Assembly: GCF_029168945.1 (NCBI RefSeq)
Contig: NC_083601.1
Location: forward strand, 33,531,660-33,595,659
Length of the DNA stretch: 64,000 nt
Source: Cannabis sativa
Lineage: Eukaryota; Streptophyta; Magnoliopsida; Rosales; Cannabaceae
Direction of reading: 5' to 3'
Shown here: piece after piece, positions 30,981 through 42,684 of the stretch
Position numbering within the stretch: position 1 is the stretch's first letter
How the letters are laid out: every line of letters starts with the position of its first letter
Made by a program: the position numbers and the translations under genes
The notes under the pieces: generated by a model
The model's input: only the letters and a program-made list of their open reading frames with translations
Databases searched by the model: none
What the model was told of the DNA's origin: nothing

Positions 30981-31760
30981 CGAGGGCACTTCTTTTCCAC
31001 ATGACCCATGATGTCGCAAATAAAATAAAAAGTAAGGACCCTTTCATATTTAAAATTTGCCCAAAAAATTTCAGCACTCTCCTTCTTCAACCTCATTATT
31101 CGTTTCAGAGGTTTATACATCAATGGACACTCTAACCTGAAAAAAGTCTCTCCACACCCCATTAAAATTCTTTGGATTAAATGCAACATAGGAACCAAAA
31201 TAGTTTGCCGCGACTTTCAAGACCCTATCAGATCGTGATCTCAGTTGTAAATCATGCACTTGAATCTATAAATCCAACCAATTTAACTTGACTTCTCTCC
31301 CTCTTTGAGACGTTACAGAATAAGATGTTTATGATCAAATGTCTAGGGACACCCCTCAATAGCACTAGCAATATTCGCTTAATGATAAAATTGAAAGATG
31401 AATAAATTATGGCCTAATTTCTTGATAAACATACATTGCCCTAACTGCCACAATGACACCATCACATTCTGAAAGACGTTAAAGTTTAAAACCCTTCATG
31501 TAAGCAACCTCCCCCACTAAACACCACATTGTATCAAAAGTTTTCTCCTCCTCATCCGCCCCAATCACAACTCAGTTGACCACCACACAACCAATTGGAC
31601 GAGACACCCCTACTAAGACTCGATCATAACCCAGCTGATCGAACCCCAACACACACAACCAATTTAGACGGAAATAATAAGCCAAAACTCAAAATCCCTA
31701 AACCACCAATATGAAGAACTCAAAACCCTATAGCACCTAATTTACATTACGTATTAAAAA
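30981..31760 (-). pseudogene. LINE ORF1 5' portion (DUF4283 / CCHC zinc-knuckle type)
   Basis: Minus strand from about 31710 leftward: a decayed N-terminal domain (VLLRGVPRHLIINILFCNVS about 31350), then QIQVHDLQLRSRSDRVLKVA, AFNPKNFNGVWRDFFQVRVS, DVYKPLKRIMRLKKESAEIF, and the zinc knuckle FKYERVLTFYFICDIMGHVE followed by KKCP (C-x2-C expected; the first C is lost to Y/F). This is ORF1 of plant L1 LINEs. It runs straight into the gypsy insertion, and 22164-21724 is its continuation. Confidence 0.8.
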
Positions 31761-32110
31761 TATGACACGACTAGTCGATTATATAAGAAAACTCACATCA
31801 AAATCAAATCATACTAGGATTTGGAGTAGGCTCTTCGCATGTACGTCAAAGTCAAAAATTTAGTACTGAAATTTTCTATTTATCAAATATAGTCAATTTT
31901 AAATATTTATGTATCTATTTATTTATTTTTTTAAATAATTTTTTAGTATATTATAAAAAAATATATATTTTAAATTATTTGATATAATTTTATATTAAAC
32001 AATTATTTGATATAGTTTTATTTTTTAATTAATTTTCATATATATAATTTAAAATCCTTTAATATTACATAATCAGTGAGCATATCTATAGCAAATAGTT
32101 TCAACCTTTA
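31761..32110. other. AT-rich intergenic, nothing recognised
   Basis: No frame, repeat end or RNA gene visible. Confidence 0.55.
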
Positions 32111-32112
32111 AA

Positions 32113-32735
32113 CGAACATGCAGCAAAAGTTGGTGCGGTTAAACAGAATTACAGAAGACTAATGAAATGTACAGCCTTTACTGTTACATAATGAGCATAC
32201 AAATACTTTTCTACCTTAAAACTAATATGTAGCAAAAGTTGGTGCAGTCAAATAGAATTAGAGGAAACTAATGAGATTTACGACCTTTACTATTAGAGCA
32301 TACACCAAATACTTAGGCCATCTTCAATGGTAAAATTCAAATTTGTATTTTTTCTTTTTTAGTTTTTAATGATTAAATAATATTTACTAATATAATTTAT
32401 TAGATTTAATAAATATTTAGTATTAAAATATTCTTATTATATTGATAAAATAATAGAATAATATATAATATAAAATTTGGTGTAATTTTTAGTGTTGTGG
32501 TTAGAATTGGAAAAAAATTTAATACTAATTTTTTGGTGTTAATTCTATAGTGTCCCACTATTAATAGTGAGACAGTGTAGATCCCCATAAAAATAGTGTG
32601 ACAATTACAGTCCCATTAGAGTAAAGAAAAAAATCACACTATATATAGGAAAATGCCTTTGGGTTAGACCTTATATAGCAAAAACTGGTGCGGTCAAACA
32701 GAATTAGAGGAAAGATACAATGAGATGTGTATATC
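32113..32735. repeat. Three-copy direct repeat (GCAAAAGTTGGTGCGGT...) interrupted by a MITE
   Basis: GCAAAAGTTGGTGCGGTTAA plus ACAGAATTA..AGAA.ACTAATGA starts near 32124 and again near 32231. A third, shorter copy starts near 32680 (GCAAAAACTGGTGCGGTCAA). Units are about 105 bp. The Harbinger-type MITE 32316-32670 lies between copies two and three. Confidence 0.65.
32316..32670. mobile_element. PIF/Harbinger-type MITE, 355 bp
   Basis: The left end GGCCATCTTCAATGG follows TTA (32313-32315). The right end TTTGGGTTAGACC is followed by TTA (32671-32673). The interior matches, in the opposite orientation, the interior of the 46119-47012 element (ATATAATTTATTAGATTTAA, TTAGTGTTGTGGTTAGAATT). TTA duplication and end sequence are those of Harbinger-type elements. 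The right end is worn. Confidence 0.65.
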
Positions 32736-34946
32736 TTGGTTGGTCAATAGAGGAAATTTCCTAATTTTTTTTTTTTTTAAAACAGAAATTTCCTTGATTA
32801 TTTCAATGAAAAGTTTTATTGTTCAAAAAATACTCAAAATGTCCTATATCACAGTAGTATATGACCAAATTTAAAAAAAAAAGGGCTATTTACAAAAATA
32901 TGGGAAAATAAGGATAAGTTTTGATATATATGGCATAAAAACTTAATTACACTAAATATGACATTTTTTAAAAAAAACTTGCAAATATGGGAAAAAGTCA
33001 TGAGGAATGCCATAAAAAACTTTAAATTTGTGCTTCTTTTTATTTATTTTTTCTTTTTTTAAAAAATAAAACACTAAAATAAATAAAAAATGATCTCAAC
33101 TATAGATGTTATTTTTTTTTTACAGATTTTAAACTTGTTTTTTTTTATTTAAACTACTGTTTGTTTTTTTTCTTTGTTTTTTTGTTAAAAACTAATTATT
33201 TCATTAAAAGCAGCAGAAAAAAAAAACCAGTTTCATCAACATCATCCTGAAAAAAAAAACAATATAAAAAATTATAATCTAAAAATAATACAAACTTTAA
33301 AAATCAGTTTCATCAACATTGAAAAAAACTAATAATTTCATTAAAAGAATTGAAAAAAAAAATAGTTTCTTTAAGTTATTACAAATTTTTTATTTTAAGT
33401 TACTTTTTTATTATTTTGTTTTTAGGTTCGAAACTTACACTTATATTTTGTTTTTAAATTATTGGTATGCATTGTGTATTGTTTTGATTATATTTGTGAT
33501 TAGTATTTTTTTTTTTTATTTGTGTGTGTGTGTGTGTTTTTTTTTAATTTGGTTGTCTGATTAAACTGGTTTCAGTTAACTTCATTATTAACATTTATAT
33601 TTTGTCATGATCTTTTATAGCCTCAAAACTGGTTTCACAGGTCGAAACTGGTGTCACAGATTTAACTGTGTATGTAATGGGGTTGCCCCATTTTTATGAT
33701 ATTATTGTATATTTTTTAGTTTGTATAAAACCAGCTTTATTATTGTATGATATTTGAACAACAATTTTTATTTTATTTTAAATAATCAGATCTGATACAC
33801 ATATTATTTTATTATTTTCATAATTGGTTTTTTTTAAGTAACTAGTTTTCATAACTAGTTTTTTTATACTGTTGTTCATAATTGAGTTTTAAGTTTCAAT
33901 TTTTTATTTGATTATTTCAAGAAACTGGTTTTTAATTGTTTGTTTTTATTTTGATTGTTTTACTAACTGGTTTTTCACATTCCACAATTTTTTTTTGTTA
34001 TTCTTTTATGGTTTTTATTGTATTTTTGTCTCTTTAATTTTCTTTGTTTCTCTTTGATTTTAATTTCTGATTCTCTTTGTTATATTTGCTGCATATTGTA
34101 TGTTTAAATCAACTCTGATTTTTGAGCAAACAAATAAAAAATTAAATGCCGGATTAAAGAATGAAGTTAGAAGTTTGGTTATAAGGTATTGATATAAAAT
34201 TTATATGTTCGAAACTGGTTTTTTAAATTTAGTATCGTTTGTAAAAATTTAGTTATTAGGCATTGTGTATTTCTTATTATGTTATTGATGAAACTATTTT
34301 TTTTTTGTCTCTTTTAATGAAATAATTAGTTTCTTTTAATATTGATGAAACTGGTTTTATAATTTTGTATTGTGTTTTTTCGGTAGAAAAAACCAGTTTT
34401 TTTTCTTTTTTTTATGTATTTATGCCATATTATATCTTATTTCATTAAAAACAGTTAAAAAACCAGTTTCATCAACATCATACTGAAAAAACACAATATA
34501 AAAAATTATAATCTATAAATGATACAATAACATCATAAAATGGAGAATCCCCATCACGGAACCCTCAAAACCTATGAAAGAACTTATGAATCCTGTGCAA
34601 CTAGTTTTGATCTTATGAAAAATCATAACAACACATAAATGATAAATAATGCATATAACTGAAACCAGTTTTATCGGTCAACCAAAAAAAATACTAACAG
34701 ATATAATCAAAACAACACACAATGTACAATAATAATCCAGAAACAAAATACAAGTGTAAAAACTATTTTCGAACCTAGAAAAAAAATAATAAAAACAAAA
34801 TTAAAATAAAAGTAATATCATTAAATGGACCAACCCCATTATAATACCCTCAAAATCTGTGAAACTAATTTTTAATCTTTGAATATTGTGAAACCAGTTT
34901 CGAAGCTGTGAAAAATCCATAAAAATACTCCTATTATTACAACTTA

Positions 34947-35459
34947 ATGGCTTTGGAAGGAGAAGTTACCACTTTGGAGCTGATAAGGCAACATCTTCTC
35001 AATGATTTTGGTTCAATGGACAGCTTTATCAACAGCCTTAACAACTGTACGACCAATATTAATACCCAAAACCAAACTCATCACATTGATCATGATTATT
35101 CCTTCTCATCGCAAAATAACCAATCATTCAAAGTTCCAAAGAAAGAAAAAACTAATAACGATGACTATTGTGAGGAGGCTAATCACAGTTTTGAATTTCA
35201 AACCAAACCAAACATATTAGTTAATACCCGCGGCCACTACTCCAAACCCTCCAGTTTAAGCCAGCGCCGCTCCTCTATTAACGTAGCCATACCACTGCCA
35301 AATTCTCCGGTGTCGGCGAAGGTTCCGGCCATGTCATCGTCGGCTTCTGACAACGCTCCTGCCGACAGATACTATCAGTTGCTGGAGCTATTTTCAACTA
35401 CCGGAGCTAACAATAATCGGAGCAAGAATCGGCGAAGGTTCCGGCCATTGTTCCTTTGA
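34947..35459 (+). pseudogene. ERF (AP2/ERF group IX, ERF5/6-like) N-terminal fragment without AP2 domain
   Basis: A 170-residue frame from ATG 34947. EGEVTTLELIRQHLLNDFGS at residues 4-23 resembles the conserved N-terminal helix of ERF5/6-type factors (...LDFIRQHLL.DF...). It is followed by an Asn/Ser-rich activation-type region, RSSINVAIPLPNSPVSAKVP and SSASDNAPADRYYQLLE. The DNA-binding domain (YRGVRxRPWGKFAAEIRDP type) should follow but is absent; instead the frame runs into RSKNRRRFRPLFL and stops. Short duplications disturb the 3' end: GCGAAGGTTCCGGCCAT occurs at about 35316 and 35431, and AATAATCGGAGCAAGAATCG at about 35411 and 35800. Without AP2 it cannot act as an ERF; it could at most make a truncated protein. 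It lies inside the repeat-bounded insertion. Confidence 0.7.
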
Positions 35460-35639
35460 CGTTAGTTGATATTGAATCTGAACCGAATGCAAATTATGCA
35501 ATATGTTAAAAAAAAATACCCACAAAACACCCATCACTGTCGTCCAAAGTAGCACAATTAAGAAAATAAAACCGTTGAGTAGCTGAGATTATGCCACTTG
35601 TAATTTTGACAAACGACAGAAGAAATCAACGGCTAAGAT

Positions 35640-35860
35640 AAAAAGTAAACGCATACCTTATAAATGATAATTCATAATTACATATTTTTCCTACTAATTT
35701 TCCTTAACTCATTCATTCCCCAACGGTAACCCCTTTACTCAAGTCTCCTTATATATAATACAACTCTGCCAGCTTCTTTTTCCATTCTGTGCCCTCTCAA
35801 TAATCGGAGCAAGAATCGGCTACCGGAGAAAGAGAAGAAAAGAGAGAGGCAGCACTTGAG
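35640..35860 (+). other. Promoter-like segment duplicated into the insertion
   Basis: CAACGGTAACCCC, TATA-like TTATATATAATAC (about 35749) and a CT-rich leader with TTCTTTTTCCATTCTGTGCC, then a repeat of the ERF-region motif AATAATCGGAGCAAGAATCG. It reads like a plant promoter plus 5' leader placed downstream of the ERF fragment, so the captured sequence appears rearranged. Confidence 0.4.
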
Positions 35861-36099
35861 AGATAAACAACTTTAAAAAAATTAGGGTTTGACTTAGAAA
35901 AAATACAAAAGCATTAAATATGGTATTCAAAACTAATAATAACATAAATATGGCTTAGTATATACCATATATAAGTTTGAAAATAAAAAAATGCCATACA
36001 AAATGGCCAAACTTAAAATTGCCATATTTATGTAAAAATATTTCAAAATTCCATATTAGGTGTAATTTTCACAAAAAAAAAAACAGTAGTATATGACCA

Positions 36100-38082
36100 T
36101 GTAATCCTTATTGGGCTTTAGGTATGGGCCAAGTGTGAAGTTTGTATTTGGGTCTATATACTATTGTTAGGAATAGGATGGAGTAAAGGCACCGATTGGG
36201 CCAATAGTAAATTGAATCAAATTTGGAGGATCATCGATCATGCATTGCCTTGTTGATTGCATCCCTTGACTGTCTGTTGTGGTTGTGTGCATGTGCTTCC
36301 CCAACCAAAGAAAAAAGAGAGAGAAAAATGAAAATACATGATCAGCAAACACGAAATCATCATCCAGAATCCAAATGTCACATAAAGAAATAAGCTGTTT
36401 TTACTTATTAAAAAACGTACGACTGAAAACCAAAAAACCCACTTGCCTATGTCTTAGGAACCCCATTCCAAACAACCAGATAAATAATTAGTGCTAACAT
36501 TATATTGGAGGATGCCGGTGTCTGAGTCGACCCAGTGAATGGCTCCCTGATCAGTGGTCACCTTACTGATGATAGATAGACCCAACTGATAATAGGACTT
36601 GTCTCCATCGGTGTCGGTTCGAACCCACAAACCAAACAGGCCCCCACCCAATTCCCTTTGGTATTACTCTAGCCCTGACTAAGAAGGCTTTTAGGCATTT
36701 AGCCCACCAGCCATATCCACATCATTCCAACCAAGAGGTGGGCCATTTCAAAGCTGGTCCTAGCTTTTAGCCAGTGTGTCTATAAGATGAGGGTGGTGAC
36801 CTCAATAAGGACACTGTCCGGAACTTCAGGGGTTCATAGACTAAAACAGGACCCCTCCTCCACAACCCCATTTCATTTTATAGGCTAAGACTTTAGAGGA
36901 GTACTAAAACAGAGGAAGCCAAACAGAGGCTTTCACTGTCGGTGGGTGGTCGGACTGGAATTTGGGCTTAGGGGGCCCAATACACGGGCCCTAATAATCT
37001 CAAGCCCTTTGCCATTTCTTCATATCTTTTCATAACTTGGCTTCTATTGCAATTATTCTCAATGGGCTCTCATCGCATTCTTTCTTCTGGTGGAATGGCT
37101 ATTCTTGACATAACTATCATCCTTGTTGTTTTTCACAACTGACCCATTATGTTTTCTTTATTATTAAGATTTATTTTTGGCTTTCTTTGGTATTTCCATT
37201 TCTTGTTGTTGTGTATCTCAATTTTGTATAAACCCCAAAATAAGAGTGGACTGAACCATATGAGTTATTATCTTCAGATGCTAATTATTATGATTCTAGT
37301 TAGCATATGTCACCTTTCGTCACATGTTTTGAACTTGTATTATTTATTATGAAATTAAAAGAAAGACAAAATAAAAACATTTATTGATTATAACAATTCA
37401 TGATCACATTCACATATGTAACTATTATATTTATACTTCCTCATAAGCCACGGTCACAGATTTATTTTGAATAGCTACCATACACAACAACATTTAATTA
37501 AATATCAAGGTTTTGAACTTGTCCAAACAAAAAAACAACCACCTTTGCAACGGTTTTGCACATGTTTGTGTCGATCCAAAGTATGTTTATCAAAAGTAGT
37601 GAGATTCCAAGGATTTGATTTCAAAACAAAGAAAAGGAAATCATGAAAGAAATAGAAGCTGAAGAAGAGGAGGGAAACAGTAGTTATTGAAGATTGTGAC
37701 TTATCGTGACAATCCCATTATGTTATGAAGATACAAAATTCATATTTATATAAATGTGCACAATATGATAATACATGATGGTCATGGTAGGGTAAAATGA
37801 TGATGAGAGAACCAAAAAAAAAAAAAAGGAAAGGTACATACACTACATGATTTTGAAAATTAAAAGTTGGTTCATGTTAGGAGGGAAAACTATATATATT
37901 TATATAAAAAAAAATGAAAACAGGACATGTTCTGGAAAGATAACGTGTGCTTAGGCATAAACGGAGAGTGGCATAAATAGAGAAGATAGGAAGCAACTGT
38001 CATTGTCTTTGCCATATGGCATGTATTCCTCATTGCTAGTTATTATAGGGGAACCTGAATTTATTGACCCTAGTTAGGTCTT

Positions 38083-38086
<4 letters not shown>
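36100..38086. other. Intergenic; unclassified moderately GC segment at 36440-36960
   Basis: Most is AT-rich filler. The 36440-36960 part is unusually balanced in base composition and contains GGTTCGAACCC (about 36616), which equals a pol III B-box, but no correctly spaced A-box and no target duplication were found. No exon was recognised. A minus-strand 65-residue frame here (36651-36454) has no recognisable domain. Confidence 0.4.

Positions 38087-38168
<82 letters not shown>
38087..38168. repeat. (TC)n microsatellite, about 82 bp
   Basis: Uninterrupted TC dinucleotides except at the edges. Pyrimidine-rich runs of this kind are common in plant 5' leaders, but no gene is attached here. Confidence 0.97.
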
Positions 38169-38170
<2 letters not shown>

Positions 38171-38484
38171 CTTCATCTTAGTTGTGATGATCTGGATTCT
38201 CCAGCTTGATGATCAGTACTTTGAATTTTCATTTGTCACTTGAACAGCCCTTCTACACCATATATGGTCCCCATTAAGTTTTTGGGGGCTTACTCTTTTT
38301 TCGCTACTCACCTATTTAATTTAGTACAGATATATTTACTGACAACAAAATTGGTAAGATGACAATACTGTGTTTATTATAGTTCTTCCATGTGTTATAC
38401 TCTCTCTTTTATTTGTTCATTCCTTACAAAGTTTCTTCTCTTATTAAAAATAAGAAGATTTTGCCAGTTAAAGTATCTTGGCTG

Positions 38485-38959
38485 TGTTAGATAAATTAAC
38501 AATTAACCCAAGATCTATTTGTATATAACATAGAACACAATAGTAGTATATGATAATTGAGTATGTGTACCTGATTGATCCATAGCAATTATCTCTGATT
38601 GATCCACAGCAGTTACTCCAATTTGATAGTGCAATACTATCAACTAAGTCTTCCTCCCTAGATCTCTAAATCGAAGCGGTTATTTTCTCTGATTATCAAA
38701 AGGTATACGATTGTGATGAGACAATATGTATTTATAGAAGTTAGGGAGGGGACTTACTACAAAACCCTAGTTGCCCGGCATCAAAGGCTTCAACAACTGA
38801 AAAGCCCACACTTCGTCTTCACCTAGACTTTACACACGTACGTTGCCATTAACAATTGATCACCAACAACATGGGCTAACACAAGAAAGAACTATCCAAT
38901 CAACCCAAGTTTTAATAAAACCAATAAAATTTAATGTAAGCCCAAATAAAAGTCTAACA
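38485..38959 (-). repeat. 3' LTR of the Ty1-copia element
   Basis: 475 bp, preceded in element sense by the polypurine tract AAGTGGGAGAA (plus-strand TTCTCCCACTT, 38960-38970). Confidence 0.92.
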
Positions 38960-39659
38960 TTCTCCCACTTGGGCTACATTGATTTTAATACATATATATT
39001 ATATATCAAAATAATTTTGTTTGAAAACGACTCTGGGTTGAACAATGCGGAAAACATTTGTAGTCACTTTAAAAACCGATAGTTCTCGATAGCATCTCAA
39101 CATACCTATTCCAATTTAACCTTTGATAATGAACTATGAATGATCATATTGTTTTTAGCTCAACAAAAGACATTCATAATCACAAATACCAAAGTATTAA
39201 ATCGACATGGTCAATAAGTCTAGTAGTGTGGTAAGGAATTATGTTCAACATGTGATCAATTTAAAATAACATAATATCCTTATCAGTCCTCAATTTCACT
39301 GATACCGTGATGCTTAATAAATAAGCCAGTGAAATTAAACATACACAACTTAATAAATAAGTCAGTGTCACTAAATTTTCTTAAGAATTAAGCCAACAAA
39401 ATATCATTGTCATTTAGTAAATATACTTAAAATACAATGATCACAACAAGATATGAACTACATGCTTTCAATTCAATTATTCTCGAGAATATAACAAAGC
39501 TCTAGAAAGCATAAACATCCAATAATCAAAAAGTATTGGCCCACAAAATAGTTCATAACATTAACAAGTAAATTACATATAAATGTAATCTCAAAAGATA
39601 AAGCAAGAAACTCCCACTAATCCAAAGGAGCAAAAGATTATAAAATCCCCATATCAAAA

Positions 39660-41772
39660 ACATGTTTATCAAACAATATGGCACTTAATCCTTTGGTTAG
39701 AGGATCTGCTAACAACAACTTGGTCTTTCAATATTCTATCACAATGTCTCCTTTCTTGACCAAGTCTCTAATAGTGAGATACTTTATTTCCATATGTTTA
39801 GAAGCACTACTAATCTCATTATTCTTTGAAAGAAAACAACAATATTATTATCACAATAGATTAGTATAGGAGAGGAAATAGGATCAACTAGTCGTATCTC
39901 TAAAATCAAATTCTTTAACCATAAAGCTTGCAAAGATGTCCCATAACATGCAACAAATTTAACATACATAGTAGATGATACGATTAAAGTCTATTTAACA
40001 CTTTTTCAAGAAATAGCAGCACCAAGAAAAGTGAAAATATAGCCAGAAGTTGACTTTAAATCATCTACATAACCACCAAAATCTGAATAACCAACAACTT
40101 AAAGATTGTTGACATGCTTATACACAAGCATAAAACTCTTTGTTCTTTGCAAATATCTCAAAAACTTTCTTGGCTGCAACCCAATGATCAAGGCCAGGAT
40201 CAGATAAATATCTCCCAAGAACATTTACTACGAAAGCTATGTCAGGTCGAGTGCAAACCTGAGCATACATCAAACTCCCTACTACACTTGCATAAGGGAT
40301 GTTCTTCATTGCTCCTCTTTCCAAGTCGTTCTTAGACATTCGTGCAATGAACTTGTCCCCTTTTGATCAGAACGAACCGACTTTACACAAATTCATGTTG
40401 AACCTTTTGAGCACACGATTAATGTAAGCTTCTTGAGATAAGCCAAGAACTTTTCAATTCTTGTCACGATGGATCGCAATCCCCAAAACATAGGATGCCT
40501 CTCCAAGATCTTTCATATCAAAATTGGAAGACAGAAAATTTTTTTGGTCTCATTTAGTAATGACAAATCACTGCTGGCAAGTAAAATGTCATCTACATAA
40601 AGAACAAGAAAAATATGATGACTCCCACTGATCTTCATATAAATACACTAGTCAAACTTGTTCTCGATGAAACCCAACAGTGTCACAACCTTATTAAACT
40701 TCAAGTACCACTGGCGAGATGCCTGTTTGAGACCATAAATGGATCGTTTCAATTTGCAAACCAAATTGTCATTTCCATTTTCCTCGAAGCCTTCAGGTTG
40801 AGACATATAGACTTGCTCACTCAATTCTCCATTCAGAACAATAGTTTTAACAATCATTTGGTGTAACTCTAAATCAAAATGCGCAACTAAGGCCATAATA
40901 ATTCTGAATGAATCTTTAGTGGAAACAGGTGAGAAAGTTTCAGTGTAATCAATACCTTCTCTTTGAGTAAAGCCTTTAGCCACTAAACGCGCTTTAAACC
41001 TTTCAATCTGTCCCTTTTTATCCCTTTTAGCCTTTAAAATCCACTTACAACCTATTGGTTTAAAACCATCAGGTAATAAAACTAGCTCCCATACACCATT
41101 TTTCTTCATGGAGTCGATCTCATCATCCGTAGTTGCTAACCATTTTGAAGATTGTGGACTATTAAGTGCTTCACTAAAAGTGACAGGATCCACAAAATGA
41201 TCAATATCATATTCTCCTTCTCCAAGATAAACAAAATTATCATGACACTTTGTTGACTTCTTTTGTCTCTGAGATCTTCTTAGAGGAGGTACTTCTGGAA
41301 TAACTTCTCTTTGTTGATCATTGTTTTGAATAACATCTTCCACAACTGGAATTTCTTCAATAACAGGATTCTCATTAACAATAGGAGCTTCATCATTAAT
41401 AGGCCCTTCATCAATAATAGGACCTTCATCATCTTCGATATCGGGAGCAATATATTCATCAACAATGGGAGCATTACCAACTGGAGTAGGATGGAGACTA
41501 CTATTATCATCTCTTGAAAATGACATAGGAATACAAATTCCTTTAGAGGACTCCCCCATTTCAAGAGATGTTGAAGGAATTTTTTCAGCAACATCAAATT
41601 CCAGAAATTTAGCAGTCTGAGATTCAACAATTCGCGTACCACGAGTGGGACAGTAAAAGCGATAGCCTTTCGAGCGCATTGGATAACCAATGAAATAACA
41701 GCGATTTGTTCTCGGATCTAACTTTTTCAAATAAAGAATATTGGTGGAGATTACATAGTCAAGATAAATCAA
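39660..41772 (-). pseudogene. Ty1-copia pol: integrase C-terminus, reverse transcriptase, RNase H
   Basis: The 374-residue frame 41772-40648 starts inside integrase: NILYLKKLDPRTNRCYFIGY, RFYCPTRGTRIVES. An acidic proline-rich linker follows, then RT: HFVDPVTFSEAL, WELVLLPDGFKPIGCKWILK, FKARLVAKGFTQREGIDYTE, DLELHQMIVKT (usually QMDVKTAFLNG; D is lost), and IYGLKQASRQWYLKF. Beyond the stop, LVLYVDDILLASSD is at 40605-40560, with YVDD intact at 40588-40599. ASVVGSLMYAQVCTRPDIAF (40295-40230) leads into RNase H, with KFVACYGTSLQALWLKNLIL and YCDNN near 39960-39840, and DPLTKGLS at about 39690. Several stops and shifts; not functional. Confidence 0.9.
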
Positions 41773-41989
41773 ATAAGAGAGTGACTATGTTTTATGGAAC
41801 GAGAAGAAACCCAAAAAAATTTTCTATGATTTACGGATTTTGAAAAATCATCAAAAATTATTTTTAATAATTTTTTAACTGCATAATTATCATTAAAATA
41901 ATAATAATTATTAAACGGCGTCAAAAAATTAATTAAAAATCACCAAAAAATCAGAAATCAAATTCTAATAATACTGAAAAAAAAAATCG

Positions 41990-42145
41990 TCGAAAACGGA
42001 CATCGGACGAGGCCCCACGCGCCCCACGCGCCACCTGCCGCGAGTGGGCGTTGCGGGCTGGCGTCCATCTTCTTCCTCCAGCCGGGTCTGAAAGCGGGTC
42101 ACGCGACCCGGTTCCTCCGATCGGTGCACAAGGTTTTCCGGCCAA
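41990..42145 (-). other. GC-rich island in the Copia 5' leader
   Basis: A roughly 150-bp block far richer in G+C than anything around it (GCGCCCCACGCGCCACC, GCGGGTCACGCGACCCGG). It lies between the primer-binding site and the pol remnant. The open frames across it are compositional. It may be a host sequence carried in the leader. Confidence 0.5.
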
Positions 42146-42684
42146 AAATTCGTCGAAAGGTGGGGATTTTGGATGGGTTTTGCTCGGGATTGAATTTCTA
42201 ATTGATCTACGCTACTAATTTCGGGTATTAAAGGTTAAATCTCTAGATTTCATGACAAAAGCAATCCGAAAATTGAAGAACACAACAAAAAAAAAAATTG
42301 TAATGCTAATCTTAGTTTAAATCCGAAATTAATTATGTAGGAACAATCTTAAACAATTGATAATGAGTTATCTATAATCAATTTTAGATTAAAAACAATA
42401 AAATCAAAATACACAAAATATAATTTCATATTATAATCATATAAACCCTAAAACTTTAAATTTAAAATTCTCTTAATATACACAATGATTTCATGCATAT
42501 AATATATCAATAGAACGAGAATTTAATAATAAACAAAACCCCTAAAGTTTTAAGATTTAAAAACAAAAAATTGCACATAAAATAATAACAAAATTCATAT
42601 GTAATTATAGATAATTAACATATGCAAATTAATTATACTAATTATAGGTTCTAAATCATATACAATAGGCAATCTGATACCACA

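Larger units (their letters stand above)
32868..36082 (+). mobile_element. Repeat-bounded 3.2-kb insertion carrying an ERF gene fragment
   Basis: A 17-bp direct repeat, ACAGTAGTATATGACCA, lies at 32851-32867 and 36083-36099. An A11-A12 run (36072-36083) lies just before the right copy. Inner ends are related as imperfect inverted repeats (ATTACACTAAATATGACATT at about 32951 against the complement of AATTCCATATTAGGTGTAAT near 36050; several ATATGGCA/TGCCATA motifs on each side). Blocks containing AAAACCAGTTTCATCAACAT recur at about 33225, 33303 and 34460, with the complement ATGAAACTGGTTTT around 34340. Between are AT-rich filler and the ERF fragment. The long duplication plus A-tail suggests retroposition; the inverted ends suggest a Pack-type DNA element. 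I cannot decide between them. Confidence 0.55.

Noticed and set aside
33319..33564. 81-residue plus-strand frame rich in F and Y
   Set aside because: Low-complexity T-rich filler inside the repeat-bounded insertion.
41951..42145. 64-residue GC-rich frame in the Copia leader
   Set aside because: Compositional; no gag motif (no zinc knuckle, no UBN2-type sequence) is present.
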